Shown here: positions 1-8,136 of the stretch, piece by piece
Layout: each line of letters begins with the position of its first letter
How positions within the stretch are numbered: the first letter of the stretch is position 1
NCBI RefSeq assembly: GCF_000420485.1
Contig: NZ_ATVA01000011.1
Span: forward strand, 372,001 to 436,000
DNA length: 64,000 bases
Direction: 5' to 3'
Source: Paucidesulfovibrio longus DSM 6739
GTDB taxonomy: Bacteria; Desulfobacterota; Desulfovibrionia; Desulfovibrionales; Desulfovibrionaceae
Position numbers and translations under genes: made by a program
Notes under the pieces: generated by a model
Databases searched by the model: none
Seen by the model: only the letters and a program-made list of their open reading frames with translations
What the model was told of the DNA's origin: nothing

Positions 1-35
1 TGGACGAGTTGCGGCTGCGGTCCGGAGTCATGGAC

Positions 36-1667
36 ATGGCGCCGGAGTCCTTTGCCGATGTGGAGCAGGCGTGCGAATACGCCCGCGAACTTGTGGAGCG
101 CAATCGGCGCATGGCCGAAATCGGTCTTGCGCTCTCCTCGGAACGTCGGGTGAACCGCATCTTCGAACTGGTGGTGGAGGAGGCGCGGCGGTTGACCCGG
201 GCGGATGCCGGAACGCTCTACATCGTCACGGAAGATGGCAAGGCCTTGGAATTCGTCGTCATGCAGAACGAAAGCATGGGACTGCGCATGGGCGGCACCA
301 GCGGCAACGAGATCACGCTGCCCCCGGTCCTGCTGCACGGTCCCGACGGCGCGCCCAACCACGGCAACGTCTCTTCCTACGTGGCCCTCACCGGACAAGC
401 CGTGAGCATTCCCGACGTGTACGAGGCCGAGGGCTTCGACTTCACGGGGACGCGCGCCTACGACGCCACCACGGGCTTTCGCTCCCAATCCATGCTCGTC
501 ATCCCCATGAAGAATCACGAAGGGGAGATTATCGGCGTGCTGCAACTGCTCAACGCCCGCGACAGGGACGGACGGGTGCATGATTTCGACGAGGCCGGAC
601 TCGGCTTCGTGGCCGCGCTCGCCTCGCAGGCGGCGGTGGCCCTGACCAACGCGCAGCTGCTGCGCGATCTCAAGCGGCTGCTCTATTCCTTCATTCAGAG
701 CATCGCCTCGGTCATCGACGCCAAAAGCCCCTATACGCGCGGCCATATCGACCGGGTGGTCAAGCTGACCATGCTAATGGCCCAATCCGTGAACATGCAG
801 GAACACGGCGTTTTCAAGGGCGTGCATTTCAGCGAGGACGAGCTGGAGGAGATCAAGCTCGCGGCCTGGATGCATGACGTGGGCAAGATCGTCACCCCGG
901 AACACATCGTGGACAAGTCCTCGAAGCTTCAGACCGTCGTCGACCGCATCGAGCTGATCCGGCTGCGTTTCGCGCTCATCGGCGAGCGCATGCGCGCGCA
1001 GTCCCTGGAGAGGCGTCTCAACCTCATGGCCGAGGGAGGGAGTCCGCCGGAACTGGAATCCGAGGAGCGAGAACTGGACCGGAGTCTTGCGGAACTGCGC
1101 GAGGCCTTGGCCTTCGTGGAGTCCTGCAACGGCGCGGGGCAGTACCTGAGCGACGAAAGCCTGAAGCGGCTTCGGGAAATGGCCTCTAGGGTATATCTCC
1201 ATGATGGGGAGTCGCGCCCCTGGCTCACTCCCGACGAGCTGGAAAACCTGAGCGTGCGCCGAGGCACGCTGACCGACGCCGAAAGGAAAACCGTGGAGAA
1301 CCACGCCGCCGTCACTCGCGAGATGCTCTCGCAGCTGCCGTTTCCCCGTCGTCTGGCGCAAGTGCCGCGCTTCGCCGGGCACCACCATGAAAAACTGGAC
1401 GGATCCGGCTATCCTGATGGAATAACAGGAAAGGATTTGTCGCTCCAGGCCCGGCTGCTGGCCATTGCGGACATCTTTGAGGCGCTTACGGCCAAGGACA
1501 GGCCCTACAAAAAGCCCATGCTGCTGTCGCAAGCCTTGCGTATTCTGGGGAGCATGCGCGACCAGGGACATATCGACCCGGACTTGTACGAACTGTTCGT
1601 CCGCGAGCGGGTCTACGCGCCGTATGCGCTGAACGAGCTGGATGAAAGCCAGATCGACGAGGCGTGA
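36..1667 (+). CDS. GAF and HD-GYP domain phosphodiesterase-like protein
   Basis: Predicted cytoplasmic signalling protein. An N-terminal GAF domain (about residues 35-205) is followed by an HD-GYP domain, the family that hydrolyses cyclic di-GMP. Visible motifs are YTRGH near 232, the HD pair in MHDVGKI (279-280), HHEKLDGSGYPDG with GYP at 458-460, and RLLAIADIFEALTAKDRPYK. HD and GYP are about 178 residues apart against roughly 60 in standard proteins; the extra 110 or so residues are charged and probably helical. ATG 36 is chosen because GGAG at 24-27 lies 8 bases upstream. The frame stays open to the window edge (TTG at 9, ATG at 30), so a longer start is possible. It converges on uppS with a 4-base gap. 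Family assignment is firm; enzymatic activity is inferred. Confidence 0.88.
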   Translation: MAPESFADVEQACEYARELVERNRRMAEIGLALSSERRVNRIFELVVEEARRLTRADAGTLYIVTEDGKALEFVVMQNESMGLRMGGTSGNEITLPPVLLHGPDGAPNHGNVSSYVALTGQAVSIPDVYEAEGFDFTGTRAYDATTGFRSQSMLVIPMKNHEGEIIGVLQLLNARDRDGRVHDFDEAGLGFVAALASQAAVALTNAQLLRDLKRLLYSFIQSIASVIDAKSPYTRGHIDRVVKLTMLMAQSVNMQEHGVFKGVHFSEDELEEIKLAAWMHDVGKIVTPEHIVDKSSKLQTVVDRIELIRLRFALIGERMRAQSLERRLNLMAEGGSPPELESEERELDRSLAELREALAFVESCNGAGQYLSDESLKRLREMASRVYLHDGESRPWLTPDELENLSVRRGTLTDAERKTVENHAAVTREMLSQLPFPRRLAQVPRFAGHHHEKLDGSGYPDGITGKDLSLQARLLAIADIFEALTAKDRPYKKPMLLSQALRILGSMRDQGHIDPDLYELFVRERVYAPYALNELDESQIDEA

Positions 1668-1671
1668 GGAA

Positions 1672-2388
1672 TCAGTCCTCGACCTGCTCGCCGGTCTTGC
1701 CGAAGCGTCGCTGGCGGCTTGAGAATTCTTCCAGCGCCTTGTCCAGTTCTTCGGGCGTGAAGTCGGGCCAGAGCGTGTCCGTGAAATAGAACTCGCTGTA
1801 GGCGGCCTGCCAGAGCAGGAAGTTGGAGATGCGCTTTTCGCCGGAAGTGCGGATGATCAGTTCCGGGTCGGGCTGTCCGTGCGTGTAGAGCGCGTCCGCA
1901 AAGACTTCGGGAGTGATCTCCTCCGGCCGCAGGCCTTGCCCGGCAAGCGTTTGCGCCGCGCGCAGGATTTCGTCCCGGCCGCCGTAGTTCAGGGCCAGGT
2001 TCAGGGTCATGCTCTTGCAGTGGGCGGTCTTGCGCAGCACATGCTTGAGCATTTCGCGCACGGCCAGGGGGAAGCGCTCGATCTCGCCGAGAATCCGCAA
2101 GCGGATGTCCTGCTCCAGCAGCGAGGACAGCTCCCCCTTGAGAAAGCGCACGAGCAGATCGAAAAGCACCCGCTTTTCCTCTTCGGGCCTGGCCCAGTTC
2201 TCGGTGGAGAAGGTGTAGAGGGTCAGGTGGCGCACGCCGATCTTGCGGCAATGCGTCACAAGGGTCCGGGCCGACTCCACGCCGACCCGGTGCCCTTCGT
2301 GTCTCTTCATTCCCCGCCGCGTGGCCCAACGGCCGTTGCCGTCCATGATCACGGCAATGTGCTGCGGTATGGTCTGTTCAGATTTCAA
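1672..2388 (-). CDS. uppS: isoprenyl (undecaprenyl diphosphate) synthase
   Basis: Cis-prenyltransferase that condenses isopentenyl diphosphate onto farnesyl diphosphate to make undecaprenyl diphosphate, the lipid carrier for peptidoglycan and other cell-wall polymers. The N-terminal signature [13 protein letters not shown] contains the catalytic Asp16, and the C-terminal [15 protein letters not shown] substrate-binding motif is intact. The 238 residues are normal for the family. The start overlaps the end of frr by 11 bases, so the two are almost certainly translated from one message (pyrH-frr-uppS). Cytosolic, membrane-associated. Confidence 0.96.
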   Translation of the reverse strand: MKSEQTIPQHIAVIMDGNGRWATRRGMKRHEGHRVGVESARTLVTHCRKIGVRHLTLYTFSTENWARPEEEKRVLFDLLVRFLKGELSSLLEQDIRLRILGEIERFPLAVREMLKHVLRKTAHCKSMTLNLALNYGGRDEILRAAQTLAGQGLRPEEITPEVFADALYTHGQPDPELIIRTSGEKRISNFLLWQAAYSEFYFTDTLWPDFTPEELDKALEEFSSRQRRFGKTGEQVED

Positions 2389-2932
2389 GGATTTCTTTTT
2401 CCTTGGCGGTGAAGGCGTCGTCGGCCTTGGCCACGAAATCGTCGGTGATCTTCTGGATTTCGTCCTGGGTCTTGTGGGCCTCGTCTTCCGTGGCGGTCTT
2501 GTCCTTGAGCATCTTCTTCACGGACTCGTTGAGATCGCGGCGAACGTTGCGGATGGCGATCTTGGAGTCCTCGGTGTACTTCTTGGCGACCTTGACCAGC
2601 TCCTTGCGGCGCTCCTCCGTGAGGGGCGGCAGGCTGATGCGGATGAGCTTGCCGTCGTTGATCGGGGTCAGGCCCAGATCGGATTTCTGGATGGCCTTGT
2701 CCACGTCGCTGAAGGCTCCCTTGTCCCAGGGCTGGATGGTGATGGTCCTGGAATCGGGAACGGAAACGGACGCGATCTGGCTCAGCGGGGTGGGGGTGCC
2801 GTAGTAGAGCACCTCGATGCTGTCCACCAGGGCGGTGGAGGCGCGGCCCGTGCGCAGCTTGGAAAAGTCTTTCTCCAGGCTGGACAGGGCGCCTTCCATG
2901 CGTTTTTTGCCTTCTTTCAGTAGCGTCTGCAT
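2378..2932 (-). CDS. frr: ribosome recycling factor
   Basis: With EF-G, splits post-termination ribosomes into subunits. The ATG at 2932 gives [19 protein letters not shown] and a 184-residue protein, the usual RRF length. A longer open frame upstream runs into pyrH and has no family match. AAGGAGGA lies about 10 bases before the chosen ATG. The core [16 protein letters not shown] and the C-terminal [17 protein letters not shown] segment are typical. It sits 7 bases after pyrH and overlaps uppS, forming a translation/cell-wall operon. Confidence 0.96.
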   Translation of the reverse strand: MQTLLKEGKKRMEGALSSLEKDFSKLRTGRASTALVDSIEVLYYGTPTPLSQIASVSVPDSRTITIQPWDKGAFSDVDKAIQKSDLGLTPINDGKLIRISLPPLTEERRKELVKVAKKYTEDSKIAIRNVRRDLNESVKKMLKDKTATEDEAHKTQDEIQKITDDFVAKADDAFTAKEKEILEI

Positions 2933-2939
2933 AGTCTGA

Positions 2940-3650
2940 CTATCCTCCTTGAACGATGGTTCCGACCGTCTCGCCGCGCGCCACCCGCTGAATGTTGCCT
3001 TCCTTGAAAAGGTTGAAGACAACGATGGGCAGGTCATTGTCGCGGGCCATGGAAATGGCCGTGGAGTCCATCACGCCGAGGCGTTTTTCAAGAACTTCGG
3101 AAAAGGTGACGTTGTCGTACTTGCTGGCGTCCTCGAACTTGGCGGGATCCCTGTCGTACACGCCGTCCACCTTGGTGGCCTTGAAAATCGCCTCGCATTT
3201 GAGCTCCATGGCCCGGAGCGCGGCAGCGGTGTCCGTGGTGAAATACGGATTGCCCGTGCCCGCGGCGCAGATGACCACGCGGCCCTTTTCCAGGTGGCGG
3301 ATGGCCCGCCGCCGGATGTAGGGCTCGGCCACCTCGCTCATGCGGAAGGCGGTCATCACGCGGGTCTGGCAGCCGAGCTTCTCCAGGGCGTCCTGCACGG
3401 CCAGGGCGTTCATGACCGTGGCGAGCATGCCCATGTAATCGGCCTGGGCGCGCTCCATGCCCTTTGCGCTGGCAGCCATGCCGCGGAAGATGTTGCCGCC
3501 GCCGATGACGAGCGCCACCTGAAGCCCGGAAGAGGCCACTTCCGCGATTTCGCCGCTGAACTGGCCGATGGAATGCGGATCGATGCCGAACATCTGTTCG
3601 CCTGCCAGGGCCTCGCCGCTGAGTTTGATCAATACCCGCGAGTACTTCAT
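2940..3650 (-). CDS. pyrH: UMP kinase
   Basis: Bacterial hexameric UMP kinase of the amino-acid-kinase fold, converting UMP to UDP with ATP. Signature segments are [42 protein letters not shown] and [13 protein letters not shown]. Several starts are possible. ATG 3650 (MKYSRVLIK) has GAGGGG 10 bases upstream and is preferred. ATG 3659 (MDKMKYSRV) would leave only one base between that same element and the start. A TTG at 3680 lies in the terminator. The gene is first after an intrinsic terminator that separates it from tsf. Confidence 0.94.
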   Translation of the reverse strand: MKYSRVLIKLSGEALAGEQMFGIDPHSIGQFSGEIAEVASSGLQVALVIGGGNIFRGMAASAKGMERAQADYMGMLATVMNALAVQDALEKLGCQTRVMTAFRMSEVAEPYIRRRAIRHLEKGRVVICAAGTGNPYFTTDTAAALRAMELKCEAIFKATKVDGVYDRDPAKFEDASKYDNVTFSEVLEKRLGVMDSTAISMARDNDLPIVVFNLFKEGNIQRVARGETVGTIVQGG

Positions 3651-3678
3651 CTTGTCCATACCCCTCTTTGATATCCCC

Positions 3679-3706
3679 AAAAAAAACGGGCCTCGTGGCC
3701 CGTTTT
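3679..3706 (-). terminator. intrinsic terminator after tsf
   Basis: On the minus strand a 7-bp stem (ACGGGCC/GGCCCGT, 4-base loop) is followed by eight T residues. It lies between tsf and pyrH, so rpsB-tsf and pyrH-frr-uppS are at least partly uncoupled. The T tract reaches almost to the pyrH ribosome-binding site, so it may act as a leaky attenuator. Confidence 0.8.
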
Positions 3707-3710
3707 CCGT

Positions 3711-4535
3711 CTAGTCTTCGGAAGTTCCTTCCCCGAGGCCCAATCTCGCGAACCCCTGGAGAGTGACCCCGGACCCCTTGAGCAGGTCTTTGATCACCTT
3801 CTTGTCGTCCTTGATGAACGGCTGTTCAAGCAGGCAGACTTCCTTGTAGTATTTGCTCACGCGACCGAGAACGATCTTTTCGGCGATCTCGGCGGGCTTG
3901 CCCTCTTCCATGGCCTGGGCCTTGTAGATCTCCTTCTCGCGGTCCAGCAGCTCCTGGGGAACCTGGTCCGGAGAGACGCACAGCGGGTTGGCCGCGGCGA
4001 CCTGCATGGCGATGTCCTTGGCGATCTGGTCGTGTTCGCCGGGCTTGCCGCCGGCAAGGCCGACCAGCACGCCGATCTTGCCGTTGGCGTGCACGTAGCT
4101 GCCCACGATGCCGTCCACGGCGATGCGGGCGACGCGGCCGATCTGCATGTTTTCGCCGATCTTGCTGACCAGCGGGGTCAGGTCGCAGGCGTCTTCGGGC
4201 ATATCCTCGATCTTCTCCGCGCCCAGCTCGCCGGCCTTGGTGGCCAGAGCAGCGGCGAAGGAGGTGAATTCCTCGTTCTTGGCGGCGAAGTCGGTCTCGC
4301 AGAGCAGCTCGACCATGACGCCGGAGGAGGCGTCGTCGGCGATCCAGAGTCCGATGGTGCCTTCGGAAGTGGCGCGGCCGGCTTTCTTGGCGGCCTTGGC
4401 CAGGCCCTTCTCGCGCAGGTAGACAACGGCCTCTTCCATGTCGCCGTTGGCCTCCACGAGGGCCTTCTTGCAATCCATCATTCCTGCGCCGGTCTTCTCG
4501 CGCAGTTCTTTCACCATAGCAGCGGTAATAGCCAT
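3711..4535 (-). CDS. tsf: translation elongation factor Ts
   Basis: Guanine-nucleotide exchange factor for EF-Tu. The N-terminal UBA-like domain (MVKELREKTGAGMMDCKKAL) is followed by the signature EANGDMEEAVVYLREKG and the EF-Tu-contacting segment with the TDF motif (ELLCETDFAAKNEEF). The 274 residues are close to the usual size. It follows rpsB by 19 bases, the classical rpsB-tsf operon, and is closed by the terminator at 3679-3706. Cytosolic. Confidence 0.97.
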   Translation of the reverse strand: MAITAAMVKELREKTGAGMMDCKKALVEANGDMEEAVVYLREKGLAKAAKKAGRATSEGTIGLWIADDASSGVMVELLCETDFAAKNEEFTSFAAALATKAGELGAEKIEDMPEDACDLTPLVSKIGENMQIGRVARIAVDGIVGSYVHANGKIGVLVGLAGGKPGEHDQIAKDIAMQVAAANPLCVSPDQVPQELLDREKEIYKAQAMEEGKPAEIAEKIVLGRVSKYYKEVCLLEQPFIKDDKKVIKDLLKGSGVTLQGFARLGLGEGTSED

Positions 4536-4554
4536 TCTAGCGTCCTCCTGACCC

Positions 4555-5352
4555 TTATTCAGCGGTGTCGTCGGCCTCGGTTTCGGCCTTGGGGGCTTTC
4601 TTCACTTCAGCCTTCTTGGGAGCCTCGGCCTTCTTTTCTTCGGCCTTGGCTTCGCCCTTGGCCTCCTCGCGACGCGCGGCGCCTTCCATGCAGGCTTCGG
4701 CGATGTGGGTGGCGAAGAGCTTGATGGCGCGGATGGCGTCATCGTTGCCGGGGATGATGTAGTCGACCACGTCCGGATCGCAGTTGGAGTCGACCACGGC
4801 AACCACGGGGATGCCGAGCTTGCGGCACTCGGAAATGGCGATGTGCTCGCGCTTGGGGTCGATCACGAAAGCGGCGGCCGGGGGCTCGGTCATATCCTTG
4901 ATGCCGCCGAGGGTGCTGTTCAGCTTCTCGACCTCGCGGCTCATCTTGACGATTTCTTTCTTGGGGAAGCGGTTGATGGTCCCGTCCTCGTACATGGCCT
5001 CCAGCTTCTTCAGACGATCGATGCTCTTCTTGATGGTCTGGAAGTTGGTGAGCATGCCGCCCATCCAGCGGTGGGTCACGGAGTACATGCCGCAACGCTC
5101 GGCCTCGAACTTGACGGCTTCCTGAGCCTGGCGCTTGGTGCCCAGGAACAGGATGGTGCCGCCCTCGGCAACGGTGTCGGCGATGAAGTCATAGGCCTTG
5201 GCGAACAGCTTCACGGTCTGCTGCAGGTCCATGATGTGGATGCCGTTGCGGGAGCCGAAGATGAAAGGACGCATCTTGGGGTTCCAGCGGCTGGTCTGGT
5301 GGCCGAAGTGGACGCCGGTTTCCAGCATCTGCTTCATGGTAACGTAAGACAT
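4555..5352 (-). CDS. rpsB: 30S ribosomal protein S2
   Basis: Ribosomal protein of the small-subunit neck. It begins [20 protein letters not shown] and contains the S2 signatures [15 protein letters not shown] and [13 protein letters not shown]. The last 45 or so residues are a low-complexity Ala/Lys/Glu tail, longer than in E. coli S2 and common in deltaproteobacteria. A GGAGG-type ribosome-binding site precedes the ATG. It is the first gene of rpsB-tsf, with about 200 bases of leader and promoter region separating it from rnj. Confidence 0.97.
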   Translation of the reverse strand: MSYVTMKQMLETGVHFGHQTSRWNPKMRPFIFGSRNGIHIMDLQQTVKLFAKAYDFIADTVAEGGTILFLGTKRQAQEAVKFEAERCGMYSVTHRWMGGMLTNFQTIKKSIDRLKKLEAMYEDGTINRFPKKEIVKMSREVEKLNSTLGGIKDMTEPPAAAFVIDPKREHIAISECRKLGIPVVAVVDSNCDPDVVDYIIPGNDDAIRAIKLFATHIAEACMEGAARREEAKGEAKAEEKKAEAPKKAEVKKAPKAETEADDTAE

Positions 5353-5396
5353 GGTGAACCTCCTGGGTTGTTCCTCCGCCCCGTACCGTGAGAGAC

Positions 5397-5421
5397 TGCG
5401 GATTCATTGATTTTTTCCGCA
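5397..5421 (-). promoter_or_regulatory. possible rpsB leader stem-loop
   Basis: Between rnj and rpsB (5353-5554) the minus strand holds a 6-bp inverted repeat, TGCGGA/TCCGCA, with a 13-base A-rich loop about 45 bases before the rpsB start. S2 autoregulates its own mRNA in other bacteria, so a leader structure is plausible, but I cannot match this to the known S2 leader motif. No convincing -35/-10 pair was found in the same gap. Confidence 0.2.
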
Positions 5422-5554
5422 GCACCCAGAGAACGTTGATGCAGGGCGTGTGTTTTTGAGACGGGAGTGACTACGACAGATCGGCGCAAAAAGCAAGCGC
5501 ACGATCCGATGCGAGGCGTTATTTCCGGCTTCGGCCCGCGTATTCCTGCTCGGC

Positions 5555-7207
5555 CTACACGCAGATGACCAGCGGAACCACCACGGGGTCGCGTTCGAGC
5601 ACCTTGCGGAAGAAGCGGCGCAGGGCGGAGCGCAGGCGCTCCTTGAGCTTCTTGACGTTGCCGGGCGGGATGTTCTCGAAGACTTCGAGCACGATGCACT
5701 TGGCGTCTTCCAGCAGGTGCGAGTATTGCTGCTCGAAGATGAAGCCCTTGGAGATGATGTCCGGGCCGAGGGTGATCTCGCCCGTGTTCTCGTCGATGAC
5801 GAGCAGCACGATGACCAGGCCTTCGCCGGCCAGGAGCGCGCGCTCCTTGAGCACGGTCTGGCCCACGTCGCCCACGCCCTTGCCGTCCACGAGCGTCACC
5901 GAGGCGTCGAGCGCGTCTTCCAGGCGCAGGCCGCCGTCGGGCAGCAGCGTGAAGGGCTGTCCGTCCTCGATGACCAGGGCGCGCTCCTTGGCCACGCCGC
6001 ACTCCACGGCCAGGCGGCGGTGCTTGACCAGGTGGCGGTATTCGCCGTGCACGGGCACGAAGAACTTGGGCGCTACGGTTTCGAGCATGATCCGCAGTTC
6101 CTGGCGATGGGCGTGGCCCGAGGCGTGGATGGCGGCGATGCTCTCGTAGAGCACCTCGGCTCCGAGCTTGTAGAGCCGGTTGATGACCTTGGTGATGGCG
6201 CGGACGTTGCCCGGAATGAACCGGGAGGAAAGAATGACGAGGTCGCCCTCGTGCACGGAAAGCTGGCGGTGCTCGCCCAGGGACATGCGCGAAAGCGCGG
6301 CCAGGGGCTCGCCCTGGGAGCCGGTCACAAGCAGCACCACTTCGTCGTCGGGCCGGTCCGCCAGTTCTTCGAGCGGCTGGAGCACGCCTTCGGGGATGCG
6401 CAGGTGGCCCAGCTCGCGCGCGATCTCGATGTTGCGCACGAGGCTTTTGCCGCTGACGCCGACCTTGCGCCCGAACTCGTGGGCCAGGTCGATGATCTCC
6501 TGCATCCGTTGGATGTGGGAGGAAAAGAGCGTGACCAGCACGCGGCCTTCGGCCTCGTCGAAGAGTTCGCGCAGGCGCAGCTTGATTTCCCGCTCCGTGA
6601 GGGAATAGCCCTCGCGCTCGGCGTTGGTGGAGTCGGAAAACATGAGCGTCACGCCGGGGGTCGCGAACTCGGCGAAGCCCTCCAGGTCCGTGGCGTGCCC
6701 GTCCAGGGGATTGCGGTCGATCTTGAAGTCGCCGGTGTGCACGATGCGGCCCACGGGCGTTTCAATGCCCAGGCCGAACCCTTCGATGATGGAGTGGCAG
6801 ACCGGGAAGAAGGTGAAGGCGAGGTCGCCCATCTCCACCCGCTCGCGGGCCTCCACGGGCCGCAGCTCCACGTATTTGTCCAGCCCGTGTTCGCGCAGCT
6901 TGGATTCCACGAGTCCCAGGGTGAAGCGGGAGCCGTAGATGGGCGCGTTGACGTAGGGCAGCAGCCAGGGCAGCGCGCCGATGTGGTCTTCGTGGCCGTG
7001 GGTCAGGACGATGCCCTGGATTTCGTGCTTGTGCTCCAGGAGAAAGTCGAAATTGGGGATGGCGACGTCCACACCGTAGAGGAAGTCTTCCGGAAACATC
7101 AGGCCGCAGTCCACCAGGGCCATGCTGTTCTCGGTGCGCAGGGCCATGCAGTTCAGGCCGATCTCGCCGAGACCGCCCAGGGGATAGACCGTCAGTGATC
7201 CGCTCAT
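5555..7207 (-). CDS. rnj: ribonuclease J
   Basis: Metallo-beta-lactamase/beta-CASP RNase with 5'-3' exonuclease and endonuclease activity in mRNA turnover and RNA maturation. The zinc-binding motif HGHEDH is at residues 70-75, and further motifs are HTGDFKIDRNP, FSDSTNAEREG, GSQGEPLAAL and the beta-CASP histidine segment IHASGHAHRQ. The 550 residues fit the family. The start overlaps the 3' end of the acyltransferase gene by 4 bases, implying translational coupling. The pairing with rpsB downstream is contextual only. Confidence 0.94.
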   Translation of the reverse strand: MSGSLTVYPLGGLGEIGLNCMALRTENSMALVDCGLMFPEDFLYGVDVAIPNFDFLLEHKHEIQGIVLTHGHEDHIGALPWLLPYVNAPIYGSRFTLGLVESKLREHGLDKYVELRPVEARERVEMGDLAFTFFPVCHSIIEGFGLGIETPVGRIVHTGDFKIDRNPLDGHATDLEGFAEFATPGVTLMFSDSTNAEREGYSLTEREIKLRLRELFDEAEGRVLVTLFSSHIQRMQEIIDLAHEFGRKVGVSGKSLVRNIEIARELGHLRIPEGVLQPLEELADRPDDEVVLLVTGSQGEPLAALSRMSLGEHRQLSVHEGDLVILSSRFIPGNVRAITKVINRLYKLGAEVLYESIAAIHASGHAHRQELRIMLETVAPKFFVPVHGEYRHLVKHRRLAVECGVAKERALVIEDGQPFTLLPDGGLRLEDALDASVTLVDGKGVGDVGQTVLKERALLAGEGLVIVLLVIDENTGEITLGPDIISKGFIFEQQYSHLLEDAKCIVLEVFENIPPGNVKKLKERLRSALRRFFRKVLERDPVVVPLVICV

Positions 7208-7926
7208 TCGCCCTCCCGGCGAAGCTCAAGGTAGGCTTGGTTCATTTTTTCGTACAGTTCGTCGCGAAACTTGTCCCTATCCTTCAAACTGTAAGCGGAT
7301 GTATCGATGGGTGCAAGCGCTTTGACGTAAACGGTATGTTCGTTGTTCAGCTTCCAGGTGTTCTTGGGCAGCACGTCGCCCATGCCGCAGATGACCACCG
7401 GAGCCACGGGCACGCCGGACTTGAGCGCCAGGATGATGCCGCCGGTCTTGAATTCCTGGAGTTTCGAGAAATCGTCGGAACGGGTTCCCTCCGGGAAGAC
7501 GATGGGCGAAACCCCGGACTTGGTCACGGCCACGGCGTTCTCGATGCTCTTCATGGCTTCCCGCCGATTGGAGCGGTCGATGGGGATGTGCTGCGCGCCC
7601 CACATGGCCCAGCCGAAAATGGGCACGCTCCAGAGGCTCTTCTTGGCCAAAAAGCGGACGTGGTGTCCCGCCAGCAGCCAGTATCCGATCATGATGTCCA
7701 GCAGGCTCTGGTGGTTGAGCATGAAGACGTAATGGCCGCCCGGCTCCAGGGCGGAAAGGTCGACCTCGTACTTCGCCCCCGTCAGCCAGGCCAGCTTGCG
7801 GGTCCAGCGGTTGCCGAACTTTTCGCCCCAGCGGCCGCGATTCTTGGTGAAGCCCATCAGGCCCATGGCCAAGCTGTAATAGATGGTCAGCGGAAAGAAG
7901 AGAATATAGAATAAGATTTTGCGCAT
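7204..7926 (-). CDS. plsC: 1-acyl-sn-glycerol-3-phosphate acyltransferase family protein
   Basis: PlsC-type acyltransferase, probably adding the sn-2 acyl chain to lysophosphatidic acid in phospholipid synthesis. It has an N-terminal membrane segment (residues 3-22), the catalytic HX4D block NHQSLLD (71-77), the PIDRSNR segment and PEGTRS (145-150). Length 240 is typical. It lies upstream of rnj with ATGA overlap. Paralogues acting on other lysophospholipids share these motifs, so the exact substrate is inferred and the gene symbol is tentative. Confidence 0.85.
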   Translation of the reverse strand: MRKILFYILFFPLTIYYSLAMGLMGFTKNRGRWGEKFGNRWTRKLAWLTGAKYEVDLSALEPGGHYVFMLNHQSLLDIMIGYWLLAGHHVRFLAKKSLWSVPIFGWAMWGAQHIPIDRSNRREAMKSIENAVAVTKSGVSPIVFPEGTRSDDFSKLQEFKTGGIILALKSGVPVAPVVICGMGDVLPKNTWKLNNEHTVYVKALAPIDTSAYSLKDRDKFRDELYEKMNQAYLELRREGE

Positions 7927-8136
7927 GCTCGTGTTTCCTCGGGATTTGGGAGCAAGAACCTACGTGAAAAGCGTGTGGGCCACAAGGGGCGCGCATTGCT
8001 GTTCGCAAGATCGCCTCATTGGCGCAGCACGGGAATACGGGTCCGGGGGATCGCACGAGCGTATCCTTGGCGGCGGCGCGGAAGATCGGCTTCGCGCGCT
8101 TTGACATTTCCCCTCGGCTTCCTTATCGGGGTTCAC

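Noticed and set aside
5717-7198. Long open frame antisense to rnj
   Set aside because: Its sequence is low-complexity (Val/Gly/His/Asp-rich) as expected for the complement of a high-GC gene, and rnj on the other strand is certain.
8101-8136. TTGACA followed by TTATCG just before the kup start, suggesting a leaderless promoter
   Set aside because: The -10 match is poor and the hexamer may be chance; not enough to annotate.
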